Below, one piece after another: positions 45,989-55,000 of a DNA stretch of 64,000 bases. The notes under the pieces are model-generated. The model was not told where the DNA came from and did not search any database. It was given only the letters and a program-made list of their open reading frames with translations. The stretch comes from Batkoa obscura (Eukaryota; Entomophthoromycota; Entomophthoromycetes; Entomophthorales; Batkoaceae), in assembly GCA_030770535.1 (NCBI GenBank), contig JASVEC010000011.1, forward strand, positions 930,001-994,000, read 5' to 3'. The stretch's first letter is position 1; each line of letters opens with the position of its first letter. A program made the position numbers and the translations under genes.

Positions 45989-47467
45989 ATGAAATTAATA
46001 CAATTATTAGTAACTTTTCAATTAGTATTCATTAGTTATTCAATCATTTTGAATAGTGAAGTTAAATCTAAAATAATAGCTCAACTTGAAGATAAAAAAG
46101 AAGTACGTATATTAATTCAATTTAAGCCTAAAGATATTCAAGTTGATTCAAATAATAAACTTATCTCAAGTTTATTAAACTTACGTAAAGAATTGATCAC
46201 TCACAATCAACAAAGCTATAAAACAATTGAATCTTTTATTACCAAAAATCAACAATTAGGAACTATTAAAGATATCAAATTTTATTTTATCTCAAATACT
46301 ATTCTAATAACTATAAAAGATAAACAGATACTTGATGAATTATTAACTTATAAAAATATTATAGAAATAAGTTTAAATCAAGAATTTAAACTTAATTTAC
46401 CACAAGTAGAAACTAAAAGTGAGAGAGCAATTTCTTGGGATGGAAAGAAACCTCATTGGAGTTTAGTATTTATCAATGCTATTAATATATCTTCAGAAGT
46501 CAAACATAATGCCTCCAAATTAGTTTATGCTAATGCTGATTCTGGTTTAGATTACTTACATCCAGCTATTAATAACAATTATTTAGGTAAACTTGATAAT
46601 AACACTTATAATCATAATTATCATTGGTGGGATGGTAATAAAATTAAGAGTCCTGAACGTCCAAATGGTCGTTGTGGGATTAATACTCAAGCACCATGTT
46701 ATGATAGTGATCATGGTACTCATACTATGTCTACTACTATTGGAGGTTTAAATTTAGGTGTATCATCAACTACTAAATGGATTGCATGTAAAAATATGGA
46801 CCAAGGTTATGGTACTCCAGAATCTTATTTATCCTGTTTACAATTCTTATTAGCACCAACAGATTTGAACGGTAATAATCCAAAACCAGAATTACGTCCT
46901 CATGTAATAGGTAATTCTTATAGCTGTCCAACTTCAGAAGGTTGTTCCAGTACTACTTTTAATCAAGCTTTAATTACTTTAAAACAATTTGGTATATTTA
47001 TGTCTGTATCTGCTGGTAATGATGGATATTCTGGTTGTTCTACAATTGATTCTCCACCAGCTTCAGATCCTAATTCTTTTACTGTGGCATCTTCCGATTA
47101 TAAATCATTTTATCGATCTTATTTTTCTTCTATGGGTCCAGTTGCTACTCATCAAAATGCTATTGATGTTACTGCTCCTGGTTCTAGTATCATGGGTGCT
47201 ATACCAGGAGGGAAGTATAAAGAGTTAGATGGTACTTCTATGGCTGCTCCTCATGTTTCTGGTGCTGCTTTATTAGTTATGGCTGCTTGTCCAAAATTGG
47301 AAAGAGATATTGAAAAAGTAGAATATATATTGAGAACTTCAGCTACTCCAGTTTATTCAAATGAGAAATGTGGAGGTGATACTAATAAATCTTATCCTAA
47401 TAATGAATATGGATATGGAGTTATTAACGTGGCTAAGGCTATTCAACTGTGCCAATCTATTAATTAG
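45989..47467 (+). CDS. Secreted subtilisin-like protease (S8, bacillopeptidase-like), right copy
   Basis: Encodes the same 492-residue protein as the left copy, residue for residue: signal peptide, I9-like propeptide, Asp184/His242/Ser417 triad. Even the alternative-frame translations agree, so DNA identity is close to complete. The 64 bp upstream including the TATA box are shared, but everything further upstream differs, so basal expression may be alike and distal control different. Sequence after the stop is unrelated (TAGTCGGCG here). It is convergent with P450 copy B. Confidence 0.93.
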   Translation: MKLIQLLVTFQLVFISYSIILNSEVKSKIIAQLEDKKEVRILIQFKPKDIQVDSNNKLISSLLNLRKELITHNQQSYKTIESFITKNQQLGTIKDIKFYFISNTILITIKDKQILDELLTYKNIIEISLNQEFKLNLPQVETKSERAISWDGKKPHWSLVFINAINISSEVKHNASKLVYANADSGLDYLHPAINNNYLGKLDNNTYNHNYHWWDGNKIKSPERPNGRCGINTQAPCYDSDHGTHTMSTTIGGLNLGVSSTTKWIACKNMDQGYGTPESYLSCLQFLLAPTDLNGNNPKPELRPHVIGNSYSCPTSEGCSSTTFNQALITLKQFGIFMSVSAGNDGYSGCSTIDSPPASDPNSFTVASSDYKSFYRSYFSSMGPVATHQNAIDVTAPGSSIMGAIPGGKYKELDGTSMAAPHVSGAALLVMAACPKLERDIEKVEYILRTSATPVYSNEKCGGDTNKSYPNNEYGYGVINVAKAIQLCQSIN

Positions 47468-47659
47468 TAGTCGGCGTTGATATAAATAAAACTAAAAATT
47501 AATTGTATTGTTTTTTTATAAGTTCTCTAAATTAAAAAACTGCATAATCAATAATATTAAATGTCTTATCAAATAAGCTGTATAAGTAATCAAGTTCAAT
47601 TTTAATTTAGGTAATAAAAAATAAACTATATCAATATGATATGTTATTTATATTGTTTA

Positions 47660-49281
47660 CTAAACCCTTAACTCATTTCTATGCTTAATCCCAAGAATCA
47701 TTCCCTGTTCCTTAAGCTTCAGTACCAAGAAGAAATAAGGAGTAGTGGTAGCATCTTTATGATAATACTGAATATCAAAATAATATAAAAAGCAAGATAA
47801 AAAGTGGAGCATAGCTAACCAAGCAAATTCCCTACCAGCACAAGACCCAGGACCAATTAAAAAGGGTAAGTAATTTGATTTAACACTTGAATCTAAAAAT
47901 CTTTCAGGTATAAACTCATCACTATTCTCCCAAATTTCATTACTACGATGGTAAGCATAACTTCCAATACCAACTTCTAAATCTTCTGGCAAGTAATATC
48001 CTTCTAACTCCACTCCTCCTTTAGGTGTCATTCGAGGTAAAAAACCAGCTCCAATTGGATATAATCGCATAGATTCACTGATACAAGCTTCTAAATAAGG
48101 ACAAATCTTTCTAATGAGTTCGTAAGTGATTTCATCAGCTGGATAATCTTTGTATAATTGATCAATTTCTTTTCTAACTTTATCAAGTTTGTCTGGATGT
48201 TCAAGCAACAATTTTAAGGTCCAAATTATGGTATTGGCGGTAGTATCTGTACCTCCAGCAAAACCTACAGTGACTTCAGCAGCTAACTCATCTAAAGTCA
48301 ATGACTGCTTACAATCAGTTATAAATGATTGTAATATATCATTAAATTCAAAAGAATCGTCTTGAGCTAATAGTTGTTGTCTATCTTGTACTTTTGATTT
48401 ACAAAATTGAAAAAATTGCTGATAATCTTCTTTACCAAAGTATTTTCCTCCGATTATGCCTAATATTGGGAATTCATGCTGCATAACGCCATAGTACTGT
48501 GTTCCTCTAAACCATTTTAATATAGATGGTCCAGTCTCATCACTATTTAATACGTCTAAGTTTTCACTTAATATTAATTGCCCATTGATTGTAAATAAAA
48601 ACTGATGAATTATTTGGTTGACATCACAGTACCCCTTGGTTTCATACAATTCTTTTAATTTTTTTAGGAGAGGCAGTAAATTATTCTGGATCATAACGGG
48701 TTCCAATTTTTTTAAATTAGAGCTATTGAGCGTCTGGCTTACTACTCTTTTCTATTAAATCTATTTTAGTACTCTTAGCTCATTAGAATTTAAAGAAACC
48801 TTACTCTTTCCAAAGCAACTTCTTTTTCCCTGAAAACTTTATTAATAAAACGGAAATTGATAAAAAATCTACTTACACAGCTGAAAATACATTTGGTGCC
48901 CCGAAATCAAATGCCTGATAAAGGGGAGCTTTTTTGTATTTATGAGTACTATAGATGATAGTCGATGACTTTTTGGTATTGATCATAATCCGGTCAGGGG
49001 CAAAGTGTACAACTGGGCCATATTGGTCCTGGAGCTCCTTTAAAAAAGTATGGTAGCTGCCTTGGACTATATAGTATTTAGCATATAGACCAGTTACCTT
49101 ACCAAGAATAGGACCAGGTATATGGCGTAAGATACTGATGTATTTTACATAAATATACTAGTAAGTTATTTGTTAGTTTGTTAATAAGTTTATCAACCCT
49201 TCATCTTACTCGTATCAAGATATAACCTACTAATAATATTAATATGGTTAAATTTATTTTAGATAATAACTCCAAAGTCAT
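47660..49281 (-). CDS. Cytochrome P450, copy B
   Basis: Inverted paralog of P450 A with the same four-exon plan. Exon 1 (start 49281) encodes the anchor LTILILLVGYILIR; exon 2 starts at the same splice site (TTACTAG|TATATTTATG) and carries KYISILRHIPGPILGK. Exon 3 uses an acceptor that makes it three codons shorter than in A. I-helix FAGGTDTTAN and K-helix ESMRLYP are kept. The heme loop reads FLIGPGSCAG: the Arg of FxxGxRxCxG is Gly, while the Cys ligand is present. That Arg normally hydrogen-bonds a heme propionate, so activity may be changed. A 255-bp tract (47849-48103) is identical to copy A. Confidence 0.9.
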
Positions 49282-49963
49282 TGTTTATATGATTTATCTT
49301 AAATATAATAATTGTAAGAGGATTACTTATTTTATATTTATACTTTTTTAGTTGCCTGTTAACATTGCTATACCATACTTATCATTCTTGTACTGTTTTT
49401 CTGATTAGTAATGCCTTTTACTGCCTTAAAATTTATTATATACAAGAAATAGAATCTTATTATGAAAATTAATACAATCCTATTAAAAATTTACTTAGCT
49501 TTGGAAGATATTTTAGTACTAAACAAATCTAAGCCTCAACGCTTAGCCATCCTTACTTTATAAAAAAGTTTATGACAGAGTTCTATCTTAACATATTAGT
49601 TTTATAAAAGCAAAAGTTAAATTTAAAAAATAATTAAAGGCAGTAAATTACAAAATATGAAACTGAAGAAATAAACATGAAATGATTTTATTTTGAGCCT
49701 ACAATCGAAGTGTTTTGCATATAACCCGTATTAGTATGAATTCTGGAATAACTTAAAAATTTAAATTAGCAGGCTTGTTGTTCCGAGTTATTGGAATTGG
49801 GGATTAAATTAGCTTATAGACCTCTGATGTCTATAATCTAGTTTGATTCTAAAATTATTTAACTATTATTGATAATTTTAATCAAATGCTATATCAAAGC
49901 AGCTAGCTTAATTTTGTTGACAATAATGTTTGTACATGTCATTGACCAAGTGCGTTGATTATT

Positions 49964-50067
49964 ATATGGGAATGTCTTTTTTATTTAAGAATTTCCTTAA
50001 CAATTTTTCCACTCAATAGCACCTAAAAAATGGAAAAAGAATTGAAACTAAAAAGTATCCTCCTATC
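49964..50067 (+). mobile_element. MITE-like element, copy 6
   Basis: Forward copy, more diverged (ATATGGGAATGTCTTTTTTT at left, AAAAAGTATCCTCCTATCT at right), with the ends still roughly pairable. Confidence 0.8.
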
Positions 50068-50184
50068 TAATAACTCCAATAAAATAACATTCTGATCAAA
50101 AATATAAGGTATTTTTTAAAATAATCTAATTTTTTGGGCCAAAATTGATTTGAAAGTCATTGATTACAACAGCAAATATTCTTA

Positions 50185-50291
50185 ATATGGGGATATATTT
50201 TTGTGTTCAAGAATTTTACTAACAACTTTTCCACTCAAATAGCGCTTAAAAAATGGAAAAAGTAATGAAACCAAAAAAAACACTCCTATAT
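50185..50291 (+). mobile_element. MITE-like element, copy 7
   Basis: Forward copy, 107 bp, ATATGGGGATATATTTTTG at left and AAAAAACACTCCTATAT at right. It lies about 145 bp upstream of the ATG of the decayed F-box copy. Confidence 0.85.
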
Positions 50292-50436
50292 CGAAAAGCA
50301 AGTTAATTTTTCTGTAAACAAGTTGAACCATAACAATTCTATACCTTTACCAAAACGGACCTGCCCAAAGAGTCAGATTATTCTAGGAAATACTTTATGG
50401 ATACAGATATGAAAATTCTTTCACCTTTTAAACAAA

Positions 50437-51648
50437 ATGAAGTTTGATCATTTACCTAAAGATTTATTATATAAGATATCTAAAAATATAAAGACAGAAG
50501 AGCTGTATGACCTACGCTTGTTAAATAGGGGAAGTATCAACTATTTAAATTATTGCCCGGATTTGACAGCTATTACTTATGATGATTATTTACATTTGGT
50601 TGTGAACTACAATAGAATTGAAATAAAAATTCAATTACCAAAATTAAGGATAATAGTCATACATATTTTATGCAATTTTTCTCCAAAAATAAATACATTC
50701 AAAGATTACTTGAATCAAAGCGAAGTTCTAGAGCTTAAATGTTATGAAGAAAATATAAAAGATGTTAATGATTGTTTGAATTCAGATAAATTAAAGTCGC
50801 TTTCAATATATATTGAAAATGTTAAAAGTATCAATGCTTTGAATATTATCAAAACAAAGTTTACCAATCTGAAGCAGGTATATTTAAGAAGATGAGATTA
50901 TGTTGCCATAACGACTAAGTCTAATCTAAACGTAAACTTTGTGTCCAATTTAAATCTAACAATTGAAGGCATGTTTAGTAATAACTTTAATATTAGCTAT
51001 TTTATTGATCTTACAAAACTGAAAAGTATAAAGTTTGATTCTTTTAGTAACTATTTGAAGACAAAGAATAATAAAACAAGAGTATAGTTGAAGAAGGTAA
51101 CATTATCTATTTAGATTGCTTTGGTTTACCAGAACTAATGAATATTTTTTTAAAACTCTGCCAACATTAAAAGAGGTTTTTATTTTTAATATGCTAAAAG
51201 GATTATTAAAATCAGTTTCTTCATCATTAAATATTATAGGTATTTATATACAATATTTATATTGTGCTATTGATAAGTTAACTAAAGAATTCAATTTTAA
51301 TAAGTGTAAAATCAAAGATGTTACTGAATATAATTTATGCAAATATAAATTTATTAAGCATATGGGGATGTATTTTTGTGTTTAAAATTGTTAGTAAAGT
51401 TCTTAAACAAAAAAATACACCCCCATATTATAATTGATTATGTTAACAGTATTTCATATAATAAATTCTTTTTTACATCTTTCTTTTCAAATATTAAAGT
51501 AATTAAAATTGATACTTTTGATATAAAATATACAAACATAAACGTTAATTATCAACTTACAACCTCTTCATTACTAACTACACCAGTTGCGTTTATTTTA
51601 AATATTATGCATTATAGTATATTAAATAAAGTCCCAAATCTAATCTGA
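50437..51648 (+). pseudogene. F-box/LRR paralog, disrupted
   Basis: The first 152 codons are open and homologous to the intact gene at 3354-4682 (MKFDHLPKDLLYKISKNI, EELYDLRLLNR, then LPKLRIIVIHIL and FKDYLNQSEVLEL) and end at a TGA at 50893. Relative to the intact paralog, a block of roughly 50 or more residues just after the F-box is missing. Downstream homology continues in changing frames to about 51648 (for example KCKIKDVTEYNLCKYKFI, NIKVIKIDTFDIK, then NVNYQLTTSSLLTTP). A 69-bp fold-back element lies inside this part at 51360. A truncated 152-residue product with an F-box remains possible, but I treat it as decayed. Confidence 0.75.
51360..51428. mobile_element. MITE-like element, copy 8: fold-back of two left halves
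   Basis: 69 bp. It starts as a forward left end (ATATGGGGATGTATTTTTG, TGTTTAAAATT) and then continues as a reversed left end (GTTAGTAAAGTTCTTAAAC, AAAAAAATACACCCCCATAT). The middle and the whole right half of the family are absent. It sits within the disrupted F-box gene. Confidence 0.85.
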
Positions 51649-52402
51649 TTATGTTTGTAAACTTTTCATGGTTTTTTAACTTATTTTTGAAATTTTACTA
51701 TTATCAATTTATTACTTCAAATAATACAATGGAGTTAATATACTTATAATTCAGGTGTTATTTATTTTATTAAATAATAATATAATGTACTCAAGTTGGT
51801 ATTTTATCAGAAATCTATAAATGAAAGTTTCTTTTACATACTAAATAGCCTTTTTATATTCAATCGCTATTAAACCCTTTTATAATTAAGTTTTTAGTGT
51901 GAGATTATTGTGTATAGCTTGTCAATTCTCTATCCTCAGCCCTTACATTAAATGATTATTATTATTAATTGAACTAATACCAAAGCTTTCGATATTAGCA
52001 TTAGATATTATACTACTTAAATATTTTTATATTATGGATCAAATTATATTCTAGAGGCTTAGTCTTTATAATCTAGTTTGATTCTAGTTCTTTTGACTGT
52101 TATTTATTCAAACTAAACGTAAGTAAGCTCTTTGATTTTTATTATTTTGTTTAATTTTTTTTAAAAACTAGAATTATGAAATGAAAAAAGATGAATAAAA
52201 AAATAGTCACGTTTATCTTGGGTCAGTAGTAAGATCATATAAAATTATTCAACTATTATCTATAAAATTTTATTCAAATGCTAAACTAAAGTCTACTAAG
52301 TTTAATTTTATTGATAATAATAATTATATACGTCATTAATTAATAGCTTTTTTTACTATATTTAACCATTTAAAAATAAGAAAGCATTATAATCAAATGT
52401 AT
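51649..52402. other. Spacer between decayed F-box copies
   Basis: About 750 bp. Contains TCTTTATAATCTAGTTTGAT at about 52066, matching TCTATAATCTAGTTTGATTC at about 49829, and further matched stretches to 52340: part of the duplicated unit. Confidence 0.55.
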
Positions 52403-52509
52403 AAATGGGGATGTTTTTTTTTGTTTCATTATTTTTTCCATTTTTTAAGCATCATTTAAGTGGAAAACTGTTAGTAGAATTCTTAAACAAAAAAATACAT
52501 CCCCATTTA
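52403..52509 (-). mobile_element. MITE-like element, copy 9 (reverse orientation)
   Basis: The only full-length reverse copy: starts AAATGGGGATGTTTTTTTTT then GTTTCATTATTTTTTCCATT, and ends GAATTCTTAAACAAAAAAAT then ACATCCCCATTT. It lies 34 bp upstream of the ATG of the second decayed F-box copy. Confidence 0.85.
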
Positions 52510-52542
52510 TACATAAATTTATAAATTCTTTTAATTGAAAAA

Positions 52543-53990
52543 ATGAAGTTTGGTCAATTGCCTAATGATATTGTACGAAATATTCAAATGTGTAAAAACA
52601 GCAGAATTATATGATCTCTGTTTATTGAATAAAGGTTTATCCAATGTTATGAACAAAGTTATTGAACATAAGTTGACTTATTCAATCTATATCAAGAGTG
52701 AATCTAAAAAGACAAACATGGACAAATAGAGTTTGAAAAAGACGAGGAAGATGGAAAAGGAATTAATTCTGTAGAAGCAATGAGGTATATCCCTAATTTA
52801 TCTTTAGTACATATGTATGAAGTCATAAGCTCAGCTAATAATAATATCATATTTGGAGAATTTGAGAAGTATCATGAGTTTGTTATAAAAACGGGTCAAC
52901 AATAAAGTATTTGCTACAAATAAGGATTGTATTAACTATTTAAAGTATTGCCCAAATTTATCAGCTATTGTTCACTATGATAACCAAAATCCATTTAACA
53001 ATGTTAATAATATTGAAATTAAAATCTGATTGCAAAAATTAAGGAAAATAGTTTAGACAATATACTCTTCGTGACTATTCACCTATAATAAATGTATTTA
53101 AAGATATTTAAATCAAATTGAAGTATTGGATCTTACATGTTATTACGGAAATATGAACAATATAATTAAGTGTTTGAATCCAGATACATTAAAATCTCTT
53201 AAGATATATTTTGATTTTGGTTTGGGTTTTAATAGTTTAGATAAGGTCAAAACATAATTTAATAACTCAAGATTTTTACACTTAGGTGAATGAAATTACA
53301 TTACTACGTCAAATGAGTTTGATACAAACGTAAACTTTATTTCCAGTTTAGGTCTAATAATTGAAAATACGTTTGAGGTTGATTTTAATATCAAATATTT
53401 TGGTGACCTTAAGAGTTAAAAGTATCAAAATAATAGACAACTCAAGCTCTTTTGCAGGAAGATATAATAATAATATGAGCATAATAGAAGATAGAAATAT
53501 TATTTCTGTAGGCTATTTTATTTTCATAGTACCAGTTAACTATACATTTTAAAATTTCCGATGCTAAAGGAAATATAGATCGAAGATATATCAATAGAAT
53601 TGTTGAAATCATTTTTCTTGCTGCCAAATATCGAGAACATTCATATTGAAAATTTATATCGTCTCCTTCATGATATAAATAGTAACTCTAGATTTAACGG
53701 AATTATTATTAATAGTTCAGAGCATGGCTTATGTAAAGTTAAATTTATTAATTGAATTACTATTGATCATACTGGTAATATTGCATTTATTGCATTTAAA
53801 GATTTTTTTATTTCTTATCTTTTTTTCTAAATCTTAAAGTCATTAAAACCTTTAGTTTTAGTTTAAGAAACATCAATATAGATGCCAATTATCAACTTAC
53901 TACCCCTTTATTATTGGTTACTCCTATTGAATCTACTATAAATATCTCAGTTTAAGAAATCAAATCAAGTCCCAATATTAACCTGGTTAT
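52543..53990 (+). pseudogene. F-box/LRR paralog, heavily decayed
   Basis: Starts MKFGQLPNDIVRNIQ, then loses frame within about 20 codons. Recognisable pieces follow in order through all three frames: NKVIEHKLTYSIYI, INYLKYCPNLSAIVHYDN, RYLNQIEVLDLTCY, CLNPDTLKSLKIYF, FDTNVNFISSLGLIIEN, LLKSFFLLPNIENIHIENLY and YQLTTPLLLVTPIE. Many stop codons and shifts. It keeps the region after the F-box that the copy at 50437 lacks, so neither derives directly from the present form of the other. Confidence 0.8.
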
Positions 53991-54984
53991 GTTTATAAAA
54001 GTATATCAGTATTTAACCCAATATTTACTTTTATTAGCCATTAATAAATCACTTTCGGCTTTTTAGTTTTAAACTTTAGTATAATTAGTATTTAAATATT
54101 ATTGCAAATGATAAGCTAAATATTTGAGGATGTATTTTTGTGTTTAAGAATTTTACTAACACGTTTTCCACTCAAATAGCGCTTAAAAATGGAAAAAGTA
54201 ATGAAACTTAAAAACATCCTCATTTAATAATATTTATACATTATAATACGGCTATTGCAACTCTCTTGCAGCTTACTTAGCGATATTTTTTATAATTAAG
54301 CTATTTGTTATAATCAATTTTTTTAAGGCCTGATCTTTATATTCTGACCGAATTTTAACATAAATTTTCCTCCTAAATGAATAATTAATTAGGTCGCAAA
54401 AAAGGTACAATAGCTGTATACAAACTATGGTTTGAGTATTGAGCAGTACAGTATTTTTAACATCATATTTATCTCAACAAAAAATTTTGCACAAACGTAT
54501 AGAATTTTTTAATAATAAAACAACACAAAAATAAATAAAACCTAAAATAATAGAATGTAAATTGGAATACTCATGCTTAAAACTATAAAAATTTTGATTG
54601 TAAAGTTTACTTTTTTGTTTACTTTCGTCTCGAACTATTATTGAGAAAATTTTACCTCAGTTTGTTTAATTTTTTTTTCTCAAGATAAACATGATAAGAT
54701 AAAAATACTGTATCTTAAAATGTATTAATAAAAGCTTCAACTAATATTTTAATTTTAATGAAAAAGCAGTTTAAAAAGGATAATTAATAAAAGAATTAAA
54801 TTAAATCCAAACCTTTTTTAATAGAAATAAAATATCGAAAGGTTTTATTTACTAAAAATATGCTAATTCTATAATAAAATTTAAACTATTAAAAACTATT
54901 AAAAACTATTTTTTAAAAATTTCGATCCAATCAAAAAAATAATCCTCCCTTTAAACATCAAAAAAAAATGACCTCGATTTCTTT
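53991..54984. other. Intergenic with one element copy
   Basis: About 1 kb between the F-box remnant and RNase Z. Includes element copy 10 and, at about 54328, another match (GGCCTGATCTTTATATTCTG) to the repeated F-box upstream unit. Confidence 0.5.
54122..54225 (+). mobile_element. MITE-like element, copy 10
   Basis: Forward copy with matched changes at both ends (ATTTGAGGATGTATTTTTG at left, AAAAACATCCTCATTTA at right). Confidence 0.85.
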
Positions 54985-55000
54985 ATGCTTTCAACGCTAG
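54968..55000 (+). promoter_or_regulatory. Upstream ORF overlapping the RNase Z start
   Basis: An ATG at 54968 opens an 10-codon frame ending in TAG at 54998-55000. It overlaps the main ATG at 54985 in another frame. If the transcript starts upstream, it could lower use of the first start and favour the ATG at 55072. Confidence 0.4.

Larger units (their letters stand above)
45925..47467 (+). repeat. Inverted duplication of the subtilisin gene, right arm
   Basis: Same length (1543 bp) and same two end points as the left arm at 38020-39562, in the opposite orientation, with about 6.4 kb between the arms. Confidence 0.85.
49282..50436. other. Intergenic with two element copies
   Basis: About 1.15 kb upstream of the first decayed F-box copy. 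Holds element copies 6 and 7. The segment 49800-49940 resembles 52066-52340, upstream of the second decayed F-box copy, marking a duplicated unit. Confidence 0.6.

Noticed and set aside
51376-51648. 90-codon frame as a separate small gene
   Set aside because: Its first part is translated element copy 8 and the rest is the C-terminal F-box homology.
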